Shown: piece by piece, positions 46,859-58,710 of the stretch | How the letters are laid out: the number at the start of each line of letters is the position of its first letter | Numbering within the stretch: the first letter of the stretch is position 1 | NCBI GenBank assembly: GCA_031308135.1 | Contig: JAHLJT010000631.1 | Span: 379,501-443,500, forward strand | DNA from: Acheta domesticus | Taxonomy: Eukaryota; Arthropoda; Insecta; Orthoptera; Gryllidae | Direction: 5' to 3' | DNA: 64,000 bases | Program-made: the position numbers and the translations under genes | Notes under the pieces: model-generated | Databases searched by the model: none | Seen by the model: only the letters and a program-made list of their open reading frames with translations | What the model was told of the DNA's origin: nothing

Positions 46859-47089
46859 GTGACTATGACTATGAATGTGGCTTACAGAATGAATCTAGTG
46901 AATAGTAAGAAAATAACAATACATGTACACAACATGTACAATACATGTACGTTACTTTACAACGCATTGCCAGATGACATAAAACAATTAAAGTCGGTAC
47001 ACAAATTTAAGTTTAAAGTAAAATCTTTTCTGCTGCAAAACTGTTTCTATACAATTAGAGACTATACTGATCGTGAAAAAGAAAAATAA
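46859..47089 (+). pseudogene. Non-LTR retrotransposon ORF2 C-terminal fragment
   Basis: The translated piece LLYNALPDDIKQLKSVHKFK, then KSFLLQNCFYTI, matches the usual end of many LINE polymerases (LYNxLP..I+......F+..+K.FLL...FY). No RT core is present. The upstream part is missing next to the pogo-like element. Confidence 0.7.
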
Positions 47090-47091
47090 TG

Positions 47092-47956
47092 TTTATTGTA
47101 ACAAAACAACGATATATAATGAATTAGTTTACGTTTGCATTGTATACATTAAAAAAAATTAATACGCCTGTACAAGTAATGTACTTCAGCTTCCGGGTCA
47201 ATGACCCCCATCTCGATCAGGTTTTTGTCCAGTTTCCCTGATCCATTGAGCAAATGCTGAGATGGCCCCTTGTTTTGCTTCTGGCCGTAAATGTAGCTTC
47301 ACTGTGCGCACGTTTTGTTGAGCACTCCTTTTGCTTGTAGTTCATTTACCGTTGAAATTGATTTTCTATAACTCGGGAAAAAAACATTTTTCAAATATTT
47401 TTATTTTTCTAAAATAATTATTTTTTAAATTCATTTTTTCGTTTTTTTGTTGTTTTTTAATTCTGGCCCTCAAGAAAATGTGCGCAGATAAATTTCTTTC
47501 CCCACACGTCATATACAGTTTTTACTGTTTTTTTGACAAATAAATAAATAAATAACGGAAGTTGCAACTGACAACCTAGAGTGAACTGATGGAAAAGGTT
47601 ACTTGGGAACGGGTGGGCGACGCCATGTAATATGTTGCCAGCTCAATTGAGAGAAATCTTAAAGGTAATTTTGTCGAAGGCTGTGAAACGTAAAAGGGGT
47701 TACGTAAAGCACTATCAGCGCATGTTTTCTTGATATGCCACAGCGGAGGGTGCGGAGAGAGGACGGCTCCGTCGGGACTTATAAGGACGTATCAACTGTT
47801 GGCATGAATGTATTTCGCCAAAGAGTGGCACGATACTCAGCCCCCCACTCACAAAAACAGTGGCCTGGGGCAGTAGATCTGCAGGAACCCAATTTTCTAA
47901 CCAAAATTTCTCTACATAAGCGGTTAATTTAAAGTAGTAAATACATTTTTTATTTA
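47092..47956. other. Spacer
   Basis: No element or gene recognised. Confidence 0.45.
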
Positions 47957-49949
47957 GAGTAGAACCTCGTTAACCAGAACATCCGGATAACCCGGACCAG
48001 TTTTGAAAAAAAACATTGTTTAACGTAGAAAATGAAGACAAAGCTTTGCAAAGGCATATTCTCAATATGTTTATTACTCAAATGCATTGCATTTACTACA
48101 CCTTCCAACCTGTCCTTCCCCTCCTCAATCTTCCAGCGACGGCCTGCCTGCAGAGGGAAGACCGGGAGGCGAGGAAGTGACCCTGGCGATGAACTGGGCA
48201 TTCTCAGGGGCCACGATGCCCTGAACTGCCTCGTTGGGCAGACCTGACCTAGAAATAACACTCCTCAAATGCGCTGCCTTCTCGGTAAATTTGACAAGAA
48301 CTGATAATGGAAAGTCGTGAAATAACATTGCTGCTGAGTTTGGAAAAGGAATTTCTGGTTGGGAATAGGAAAAAAATAACAAAATACAAAACAAATTGAA
48401 GACTGTTTCAAAGTGATTTCTAAGGGCAGTTTGGATAATCGATGTAAGGCAAAAATTGCTGTACTAGAAACTCCGGATGAAGAATTGTATAAGAACTCTG
48501 TTTTCCGATTTCTGGACCCATCAGGGAATTGAGTTTGAACAAACATTTTCTTCATGGAGACTCTAGATTTTCAGCTAGTCAGGAGTGGTTGGACAGATGA
48601 AAAAATTGCATGGGTTCCGTCACCTCACAATTAACTTAAAAAAGCTTGGTAGGTGATGTTGAAGTGACAAAAAAATTTTAAAAAATGTTTACGACTTTAT
48701 TAAAAAGGTGTGACTGGGTCAAGTTTACAATGCCAATAAATTCGGTTTTGCAGTCCGGATGTTGCCGACTAAAACGTTAGCCTCATAATTATGGCATTCA
48801 GCGAATGGGAAAAGGGAAAGACCGCCTCAACAAAACGGCTTGCAGAAATGCGGAAGGAAAGCACAAACTCCCTCTCCTTATAACAGAGATGTGAAAAAAC
48901 CCTTGCATTGAAATATGTATAACGCGTTCCTACTCTGTTTTTTAGAGCTAATAAAAAGTACTTGGATGGTTAGTGACCTTTTCAGACAATGGTTGTTCGA
49001 GAAATTTGTGCCGTCAGTAAAAAATAATGAAGAATTACGGCCTTTCCAACAAGAATATTGCTGATTGACAATTCGCCTTTGCATCCGTCTGTCAATGAAC
49101 TGGTCAAATACTACATTTCAGTGACTTTTTTACCACCTAATGCAACTTCTCGTTAAACCGATGAACCAAGGACTTTCAGAAAAAAGTGTACAAAAGGCAA
49201 TTGCTAAGCCAACTGGAAGAAGGGTCTTTATCTTTTAACATAGACTTATTTATTTGATTACGGAAGCTTGGAATGACGTTGGAACCAGAAACTTTAAGAA
49301 GTCCTGGAAAAATTTGTGGCATGATATGTGTGACTTGCTAGAAAACAATAATGAAGAAGAAGAAGAAAGTGGAAGGAGATTTCATAGACATTTAAAAAAA
49401 TATATATGGCTGTTCCGATGTTGATGAATAACAGTTGGAGTTGGTTGCAAATTGACAATGGCGGAGGATATGAAGTAACCACAGAGGAATAAATTATTGC
49501 ATCACGCGTGTTACAAAAACTTAAAATGAAGAGGATTCAATGTCGATAAGTCAGCTGTGGTTATGCCCCACGATACTGCACAAGCAGAGGCAAACATGGA
49601 TATTTTGGTTTTATTGCGAGGGTCAAGTCGAAACTTCGCCGTACGAGTTTTAATGCTAAAGCGGATGCAAGATGGAGCAACTTTTAAGCGATACGCAAAA
49701 CTGAACTTCCAAAAGAACACGTTTTTTACCCACTGGTTTGCACCGATGCGGCGTATGTACAGTGCAAATTCATTATTACATTACAATGTGTTGTGCCAAT
49801 AATTTTTAAACTCCAACAAAAATATATTTGTTAAGTACATGTTCTTTTTTATCGTTTTCCCCTCATTCACTAGATATCCAGGATTTTTGTTAACTCAGAT
49901 CGGCCCCGTTTTCAGTCGAAGCGAGTTAACACGTTAAAAGGTTCTACTG
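47957..49949 (+). mobile_element. Tigger/pogo transposon, decayed
   Basis: Left end GAGTAGAACCTCGTTAACC, right end inverted CAGTAGAACCTTTTAACG. They are flanked by TA at 47955-47956 and 49950-49951. The TIR CAGTAGAACCTCGTTAA and the two-base TA duplication are typical of the Tigger branch. It carries a broken + strand transposase. Confidence 0.88.
48560..49180 (+). pseudogene. Tigger/Jerky-type DDE transposase remnant
   Basis: CRNAEGKHKLPLLITEM (about 48840-48890), SYKKYLDG (about 48950) and LLIDNSPLHPSVNELVKYY, then VTFLPPNATS (about 49060-49160), follow the order of DDE_1 transposases of the CENPB/Jerky/Tigger group. The DN of LLIDNSP is the second catalytic Asp. Several stops and frame changes make it inactive. 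Confidence 0.82.
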
Positions 49950-50283
49950 TAATTCGAATGAAAATAATTTTCGGGGCTCCGATTAAGTTGGAGCCTGGAA
50001 CAAGTTGCCCCAGCCTTCTGGGAGCCCCTGCTTTTATTTCGATGAGGGGATTAGTAGTTACACTGCGTCTTTCTTCACTTCTTCTTCCAGTTCCTTACTT
50101 CTCCCTTCCCATAAGACAAAAAGGAAATCATCATGTCTAATTAACATCCATAAGTTGCTGATTCTTCCATTCGAGCCAGCCTGTCTGGCGTGATCCGCAA
50201 CTGAGGCGTTTCGCAAAAGTGTTGTTTATTTGCGTATCGAAATCCTTGGAGGCTGATCGTCAATAGGAAATCATTTCTAAAAC

Positions 50284-51917
50284 TAGTGGTGCTACAGAAT
50301 GGCACAGACTTTCCCGTATTAGTTTTTCCTTGGGTCTTCGCTAGGTATTCGGAATTGCGACATACTCTTTCTTGCCAGCTACCATCTATCACCGCCAAAA
50401 GTACATTTTTTGGGGTCATTTTCTTAATTTGTTGGTTTCCTATTGGTAGAACGAAAATATTAATTTTAGAATATTAAAGAACACAGAAACCTAGCCGTAA
50501 ATGGCAATTTTATTTTAAAAATTATGTGCCTTTTAAGGGGAAATGGCATTTTAGCACTACTAAAAATGCAAAATTTGAAGCTCATTTTCACAGAATAATT
50601 TTGAGTTTTCAAAATACTTTATTTGAAGTTATTTGAAGTACTTATACTCACAAATATAATAATCTTTACAAATTGCTGGTAATGTGCATATTAAAGATGT
50701 GAGAGATCTTTAAAAAAAATTACAATTATGTAATTTTTGAAAAAACAAAAAAATAACTCAAAATAAACGTTACGCTATACTAAAGAGTGTAATTATCACT
50801 ATCCGTTACAAAAGTTTCAAGAAAAAATTGCAGCCATATACGAGAAAATGGCGTTTGAGCATTTCTGAAAATGCCGAAATTTGAGCTACTTTTCACAGAA
50901 AACGGTAGTGTTTTCCAGAAACTTTACTTGACATTATTTAAAGCATACATACTCGTAAATATAATATGTGAATCGCCGATAATGTAAATATTAACGACGT
51001 GAGAGACAAGTAAAAATATTTACATTTTTGTAATTTTTGAAAAAACAACCGATAGACCAAAATGGCTTTTATGTCATTGATAGAGTACATTTACCGCTAT
51101 CCCTACCAAAAGTTTAAAGAAAAAATTTGGAGCCGTTTTTTCAGAAAATCCTGTTTTTGTAATTTTTTAAAATTACACGTATTGCACGTAATATTGCACG
51201 AAAACTACTACAATTTTGAAAAACATTTACATGACCTTCATGTAACAACTCAATATGCAGAACACATTTTATTTGAAGAAAAAATATCTATCTTCAATTT
51301 TATAGTTGGAGAAAGACGCGGAAAAAAATTCAAACTTTCAAAATTTTCGAAAATTCAGAGTCATCCATGAAAATCGGACCTATGCCATGTTAAAAAGTGT
51401 ATTTTACTCTGTTCATACAAGAAATTTAAAGAAAAAATTTGGAGCCGTTTTTGAGAAAATTTTGAAAATCCCCGGGGGACTTCATGTAAAGTACCCCCAA
51501 ATTTTGAACAATCTTTTTCAAAATCTCAAAGCTTCCACTAGAATCAGATCGACCGAGAAATATCCATTTTGGAAGAAATCGTACGTATGGTTTAGGCACT
51601 AGCAGTGTTCACATCTGTGAACACTGCTGGACACACGGACGTTTTCCTTTGGACTTCCTTCCGTCTGGACACAGGGACGTTTTCCTTTCAATTGGTTTTT
51701 CGATGTCAAGGACCCACAAAATAGGGTTTCTGGCTACACCACGTGTTAGGGGATTTTTTTTCTTAATTTAGCGACTGGTTTTATCCACTTATTCGTTTTC
51801 ACGGCCCGACAATTAATTTTTTTCCGCCGAAAATTGGCCATTTTTTCGCGCAGCATTACATAACTTTCCCTATACTTCGTATATCACTCCGTGTATACGT
51901 ACGTATACGGGAAAGTA
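50284..51917. repeat. Unclassified dispersed repeat, copy D
   Basis: The longest copy (1634 bp), in the same orientation as copy A. It shares the start TAGTGGTGCT.CAGAATGGCA, repeated GGAGCCGTTTTTGAGAAAAT blocks, GGGGGACTTCATGTAAAGTA and the end GCAGCATTACATAACTTTCC ... GGGAAAGTA. The extra length relative to copy A includes the hairpin at 51601. Confidence 0.87.
51601..51628. repeat. Perfect hairpin, 13-bp stem
   Basis: AGCAGTGTTCACA, TC, TGTGAACACTGCT, inside dispersed-repeat copy D. Copy A lacks a perfect equivalent. Confidence 0.9.
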
Positions 51918-53524
51918 ATTATTCACTACAGTTGTTTGTTACCTTAAATGTGACTAAAGATGATTGTGTCGATAAACTGCTCATTAACAACAAACATATA
52001 GATTCATCCTCGCCATCATTCTGAAAGTCAAGAGTTGCGCGCTAGAACTGCCAATGGAGCCTTATTAACGCATCTTGTTTGCTATTTCCTCTCTGTAATT
52101 CATGTGCCTTGCCTCGCAAGCATGCCAGGCGTTTTCATAGATGTGGTTTTAGTGTTGAATTGTTCTGATATGTAGAATTTATTAAACAATTAATATATCA
52201 GAGGTGCTATACAAACTCCAGAAGTTATACAAAAGTAAAGAAGCCTTTGCATGGTATGAGAGATTCCCTAGTCTTTTAAGAAAAAACTTCTGTGATGGAG
52301 AGGATTTTTTGTAATATTTGCGCTCTGTAGTACAATATTGAAATAAAAAGAAATTTCATATACACTTGTAAAATATCATTTTTCCAGTGACCCTTCTGGT
52401 TTTGGTGAAAGAGAAGTTGCGTAAGTGTGTTTACCCAAAATATTGGATTGCAAAAAAAATGGAGAACGTATAATGAAATTATATTACAATCATTTAAAAC
52501 TAGACGTCAATGCGTTAATATTAGTACGAAATATGATCTGAGGAGATATTGTTTCAAAAAATGCAACCGGAAAAGACCTTCCACAGGTTTTCTTTGTAAA
52601 ACAGACACCAAGCCATTGCCAGATGTGCCGAGTGAGACGGATGGAATTTTTTCTACCTGAATCTTGTTTTCTTCTCAAAGAAATTGATATATTCTGCAAC
52701 ATTGTGATTTCGCGCGATTTTAGTTTATCGTATACGTCATGGGCGTAACTTGGAGTCAAAGTTTGGGCAAGACAAAAATATGTTTAATCTATTAACTGTT
52801 CGTAATTAACTGGTAAATTAAAATTTGAATATTTATCTTTTGTCTTATTTGTTTATTTAATAGAGATATTTGAGTTTATTCCCAAAATAGTCATACAAAA
52901 TATCTCTTGTGCATAAGATATTATTGAATAATATACTCGTCACGCTGCAACACGAGAATTTTTAATTTTGTTCTTATTCACTCGTATAATACATTCATAT
53001 AATATAATGTCTTATACATTCATATAATATGTCTTAAGCACTCATATTATATAAATGCATAGGAAATAATTGAAAAACTCACGAGAAATATTCTGTATGG
53101 GATTTTCACGCGGTTTCACATGGGATTTTCCTTAATCTTTATTTCAAGTTGGACCACTTTAGTAGAATTAAACGAATCTCATGTCAAATAGTGAACCCAT
53201 CATACCGCTACTGTCTGAGAGTTCATTTCCGAATTAAGGGGACATTTAAACTTGATATTAATGTTTTAAGAAATTTAAATTTTTCACACACACACACACA
53301 CATTAGAAGAACAGTACTGGGATCTACAATATTTAACAATCATTTAACTAGTCTGTGTGAAAGTAATACAATAATTATTAGTTTATTTAATAATAAATTA
53401 TAAAATCATTAGGTTTTCTGACTGGGAGTTTTTTAGGAGAGGAATACGGATGTTGATGAAAATTTGAACAATTTTTAAAAACGTTTTGTATTAATTTGTT
53501 AATTTCTGGATCTCACATTTATGT
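51918..53524. other. Spacer
   Basis: AT-rich, with a short CA run at 53287-53302. No gene or transposon recognised. Confidence 0.5.
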
Positions 53525-54770
53525 ATGTTTACAGATTTATATCAGAGTAACTACGATAAGCTATCACAAAAAATAATGCCTAATGTCTCAATAATAAGAC
53601 TAACTCCAGTAATAATAATAACAATAATAATAATAATAACAATAATAATAATAACAATAATAATAATTCATTCATATACTCTCTCAATCAATTCTCTTAT
53701 AACTAATATCCTAAACATAATCACCTCAATCATCCCAGCAATTATCAGCAATATACTACAAACCTCATTGCCATTATACTTTAATAACTATCACGCCACT
53801 ACAACACACTAACAACAAACTATATCTACTAAATTCGAATGCCAATGGCATCAACAATAAGAAAAGAATTATCGTCCTTTCTACAAGCCAACGAGGTCAA
53901 ATTAGCATCCTTTACCGAAACACATTTAAAACCAAACGAAACTTTCAATTTACCTGTGTATAATAATCATTGCTGAGACAGAATAAACTCCAATGGAGGC
54001 GGTGTTTCAATTCTAATCGAAACATCTGTTCCATGTATTCATTACTAACTTACCTCATATCCGTGGATTAGAAATAGTAGCCATTAAATTTGCACTAGAA
54101 TAGTAGCCTACTCCATAGTAGCCAACAAACCTCCCAAAACCAAAATTCATAGCACCAATTTTGGATCACTATTCCAAGAAAACACTCCCACAATACTTCC
54201 TGTTGCCCTCAATGACAAAAACGTTAACTGGAGCTGCAGAACTTCCAATACCGCAGGTCTACAATTATTTAAAATAATAACAGATTTAATATTACACTTA
54301 ATTCCTCCTCCAGAACCAACGCACTACCTCCACGACCGAAACACCACGATCGATCTCCACGACCGAAAATTTTCGGATATTCTAAATATCGTAATCATCA
54401 ACACATAAATAAAATTCCATAGTTCTCCCATATTTGAATTGGATTTAGCTCATCTTCCTGTCGTCATTTCAAACCAACTTTCCCCCTGTCAATCCCACGC
54501 ACACATTTAACACACGTATTAATTGTAAAACGTTTAAAAAAATAATCCTTAAGAAAATACAATTTAGAATGTTAAATACCTCACTGAAAATCGGACAAAC
54601 AATCTCACACTTAAGTAACATAATCATTAGCACAATGAAATACCCACGAAACAACTAGTCTCCCTATATCACATAGGCATCCAACACAAAACTACCCAAG
54701 GTCATTCACGACTTCATTAAAACTAAAACAAAACCAGAAGACTGGAGCAACACCGCCTGGAATACAAGGC
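53525..54770 (+). pseudogene. Jockey-like LINE fragment (ORF1 end plus endonuclease)
   Basis: The first part (to 53812) resembles the Ile/Thr-rich ORF1 C-terminus of the intact LINE downstream. It is followed by LNSNANGINNKKR and, in another frame, ASFTETHLKPNETF and NSNGGGVSILIETS. These are apurinic-endonuclease motifs that parallel LNWNANGIK, CITETHLIPNEKF and ASGGVAIIISS at 61.2 kb. Multiple stops and frameshifts. It stops near the GC-rich block at 54.8 kb. AAT/AAC low-complexity sequence lies at 53590-53668. Confidence 0.82.
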
Positions 54771-55403
54771 CTGCCGACGTATTCCGTGACGTCACATAGG
54801 AAGGCCGAAAATCGCCGGTCGCGGTGGCAATAGCGCCGCTATAAATATTGTGTTTCCCGGGGTATTTAGAATTCTTTCTGTTTCTAGTTCGCTTAAACTT
54901 GAGTCATACGGCTAATTGAAATGTAAAAAAATAAACACATTTATTTATTTATTTATTTAACGTCACAAACTTAGCATTTAAACTTATGTATCGATTTTAA
55001 TACACTTTATTACAGCTCATGTCTTATGTTGCAACACTATTTTTGCTTGCGTATTTTACATTCTGACATTTTTTTCGTTTTAAATGGTCAGTTTTTCTTT
55101 TTGAATAATTATTTAAAACCAGGTTGGCAGTTACATAATTTTTTGAATAATGTCCGTAACGTTATGGTGTTCAATGTTATGACCTTGAAAGAGATTGTTT
55201 GGAATACTCATTACTCCTAAAGAAACTACTACATTGTTATAATTTGATACCATCAAAAATTCATTTTCTATTTTTTTAAATTAATTTTTGCACAATAATG
55301 TACAAATAAGACGTACTACAAACAACATCTTTATGAAGGTAAAACAGACTACCTCTGTTATTTGAATTAATCAACATATCATATCTACCAGACTTTTCTG
55401 CAA
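54771..55403. other. GC-rich patch and TTTA run
   Basis: A short CpG-rich patch (54770-54845) includes TGACGTCA and TATAAATA-like motifs that could act as a promoter, but no transcript unit is visible. A TTTA run lies at about 54938-54960. Confidence 0.4.
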
Positions 55404-57024
55404 TTAAATATTGTTTACTATAGCCACATTTGATTTTTTTGTTACAGCATAAGCGTTGTATCCCCCAATATATGTTAAAATGGAACAGGTTGATACTGGA
55501 ATGTCATCAATATCGTCCTCATCTACAGCACAATTACTTTTCAAAATATCTGGAACCACTGTGTTGTGTAGGTCTTCATCCTGAGACACGAAATTAGTTG
55601 CATCAAATTCACAAACATCCACAGAAACGTGACTGAGACTCTGAGATTTCATAATCAGGGACATGGCATTCTGAATTCGCAGTTTGCTTTCACTTTCAAA
55701 AATTTTGCCAAACAGACACATGACACTGTGCTCCAGACACATGAAACTGTGCTTTAGAAGGGTCTTGCTCCAAATGGGGATTACTGGAAAACGTGCTGCA
55801 AATTTGCCTAAAAGTAGAAGAACTGGATAATCTCAAATTACCAGATGATTTCAGATATTTATATCCATGAGGTGATATCGAGTGAAAAAGACTACAGAAT
55901 ATAAGTAATTGTCATAATTATCTTGCAGTAGTTTTAGGTAGTGGAAGTAATAATATTTGTTCTTTCATAAATCCAATGTGGCTGTGGATCTCTGGTATTA
56001 TTGTTTCCAAATGATCAAGAAATTGTGTGATCAAGTCGATAACATGTTTTATGGAGAAATTGCGACAATTATTGCAGAAAGCTCCACTAATTTCACTAAC
56101 AATATTTTCCAAGTCATGTATCTTATTGATCTTCCTTGGTAGTTTTCCAGATGGAAGCGAGTGTATTTCAGCATCCTCATTGAAAGCAGATAATATTAAT
56201 TCTTCACTAACATTAATAGCACAAAGCATTCTTGGCTGATGATCTCCTTTCACTAACAAAATTTACATAATTTTGTTTCAGCAATACCGTCCAATCTGCA
56301 GGTAAACTTATGTCACACACTTTGGATTTCAATTCTTCATAGTAATAAAACGAATTCTTCTCATTATGTGTCTCGAAGGAAACGATGCTTTCCTCGATGA
56401 CATTTCTTAAAGACTCGTTCTCCAAACGCATACGTCGCATATCCGAGTTTTCTCGAGCATATGTCAAAGGCCGTGACAAATATTTTGGTATTCCAGTTAT
56501 TACAGACGGTTCAGCACCTAGAAATAATAATTAACCTTGTTATCTCAAACCTACATTGTAGAATGTTAAATTACCATTTACATACTTTTTGTACAAGTAC
56601 TCTCTGAAAACCTAAAAAATCATTCTATTGTCTGAAGTGAGGCAAATTCTGAAGACTCTAGACACCTAAAATCACTAAATATGCATACGATCCCCACAAA
56701 AATCATGACTACACAAAACAAACTGTAAGCAAGAAGAACAGCTGTCCTTTGAACTCTTCAGAACGTTACAATAATTAACCCTTTAATGCACAAGGTTAAC
56801 TTGTGGACTTTACTGTTACGAATAAATGCATAAAGATGAAGGTCTCTTTCTGAATTACATTATTCTCCTTCTGAAGTCATATATAGTTCCCAAATAATAT
56901 ATTATTTAACTCACCATCAACAAGCTTGGGGTATGACAATGGGGCATTAATTTGCTTCCCTGTTTTCTCATCGTAGGCTGAACTACTTAAATTTAGTTCA
57001 CATGTTAAAATGTAGTTCACAAAC
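55404..57024 (-). pseudogene. THAP-like transposase-type gene fragment, exons with frameshifts
   Basis: Two exons on the minus strand join in phase: 57024-56915 (acceptor TGTGTAG, donor GTGAGT) and one starting at 56517 (acceptor TTTCTAG). The join reads ...SYPKLVDG-AEPSVITGIPKYL. This resembles the C-terminal edge of a THAP zinc finger (LKpdAVPtif). Then come a coiled-coil-like stretch (RRMRLENESLRN) and CDISLPADWTVLLKQNYVNF. A frameshift near 56255 leads into a further reading frame to 55918. Another piece (55742-55404) includes CSILTYIGGYNAYAVTKK, like the lYyiaGyv..k motif of P-element/THAP9 proteins. Either a P-like transposon relic or a decayed host gene; the upstream exons are not in view. 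Confidence 0.4.
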
Positions 57025-57236
57025 CTACACATGAAATAGAAAATAAGATATTGCCAACAAACTAAAAAATCCAGTTCCAGATAGAATTGAACAGAAAGGT
57101 GGTTAGGTATAGAAATATAGTATGTATCACCAAGTTAAGTAATCTATTGAAATATACCTTCATCCTTCACTTCGTAATACGTTGTCGTGAGTTTGACCTG
57201 TTCCGAATTTATAGAAAGATGTGGGCGCCAGGAACA

Positions 57237-58377
57237 GGTGACATAAACTAATACTAACTTTTCCCTATTTAATTCTGTCAAAATTATATGGGCATCCAGC
57301 TAGCTTGGGCCGATGGATTCGGATTACATGTATTCGCTATCGCTAAGATAGCCGATTACCTGATCTGCCGACTGTACAGCCTGGCGTGGAATCTGAAATA
57401 TGGAAATTCTCTGCTTCCAACTAATTAGAAGCTTATGATTGACAAATGAACAGACTCTTTTCTTTTCCCAAAGAACAAAATTTAACAATTTATTCAATGT
57501 TAATTTTAACAGATTACTTAATGGCCATGACCCCTTTTAAAAGATATTATTTTAATATACTGCAGTATATGTTACCGTCTTGCCGACCCGCTCGTTCCGA
57601 AGACGCTTTTCACTTGGCCGATGAATCCGAGTCGCTCTTCTGTCTTCTGATCTTGCGCGGTTGCTGAAGTATCCAGTCCACACTGCATAAAATCTAGCTA
57701 AGTTCTTTCCGACGCTTTAGGTTTATAATCTTTCACACGAGTTTAATAAAATACTAATGTTCGAACTATCGTCCGGTGAACACCCAAAACTGCCCAAGTC
57801 CGCGGATGTACTCCGGCAAATAATTTCTAAGTCCGATGACGACTGTTACTTTTCGCACGAAAATGTATAAGTCTCACTTTCAACTACAAGGTCCGCACAC
57901 TATTTGCACTCCACGAAACTCAAGAGCCGAGTTCACGACCTACACTCCACCACTCTGAGTCAGACTGTAACGATCTGCACTCAACGAAGCTCCAAGTCCG
58001 AATGAATGTTTTTCTGTATTTTGCAACCCTTGATGGGTCGGTAGCGTCCCACGTTCTATTTTTCCAAAACACGGCGGTAAACACCAGAAAGTCTAATTGC
58101 CCCCCGCCAACCCGCTCATTTCTTACAACCCCATGTAGCCGCGCCTTCGTCCGTCATACGTTTTTCGACCAATCACATATTCTTTATTATATCGATCTAG
58201 CCAGCGTTCCGGCACCTACGAGGCTTGCAGCTAGTTTATTTACCTGCCCTGCACCATAGCAACCCTCTGCGCTGGCGTTACTAGGGCCGGATATCGCCAT
58301 TTTACAAGTCCATTTAGTCGCCCCGTATACAACTAATATTATGAATAAACCATGTCCCGTTCTGGTATATCATAACA
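57237..58377 (-). mobile_element. Probable LTR of a Gypsy-like retrotransposon
   Basis: On the minus strand a purine tract GGAGAGGGGA (58387-58378) is followed directly by TGTTATGATATACC, the expected polypurine tract/3' LTR junction for the gag-integrase element to its right. About 1.1 kb on, GGAACAGG and a TGGCGCCCAC primer-binding-like stretch occur at about 57224-57239. ATAATAAAG and AATAAA motifs lie inside. No second LTR copy exists in the window, so the left edge is unproven. Confidence 0.5.
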
Positions 58378-58387
58378 TCCCCTCTCC
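58378..58387 (-). other. Polypurine tract candidate
   Basis: GGAGAGGGGA on the minus strand, immediately before the TGTTATG putative LTR start and about 325 bases after the gag-integrase stop codon. Confidence 0.55.
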
Positions 58388-58710
58388 AAGCGTCATTTTG
58401 TTTGCTACCACCTAACTAAATGACAAGACCATATTAGAACTTTCTTCATGCTTCGTCACGCTGAACTCACTGACACTTTGCACTGTACTGACACTGAGCA
58501 CTGCACTGTACTCTTGCAGCCTTACAACTATTTACATTAATTTGTGAACATGCCAACATAGTTTTAACCATTTCATTGCGTATCGCCTTATTGCCTATTA
58601 TTAACATATTAATTGAAATTCCTTGCATGTTCCAACGACAAACAACACAACAAAACAAACAAACTATTATACACTACTATATACAAAACTATTTACAATG
58701 ACACAAATCT

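Noticed and set aside
57196..57239. Inverted ACCTGTTCC/GGAACAGGT as LTR edge
   Set aside because: Nine-base arms are real but no TG...CA border or target duplication could be tied to them.
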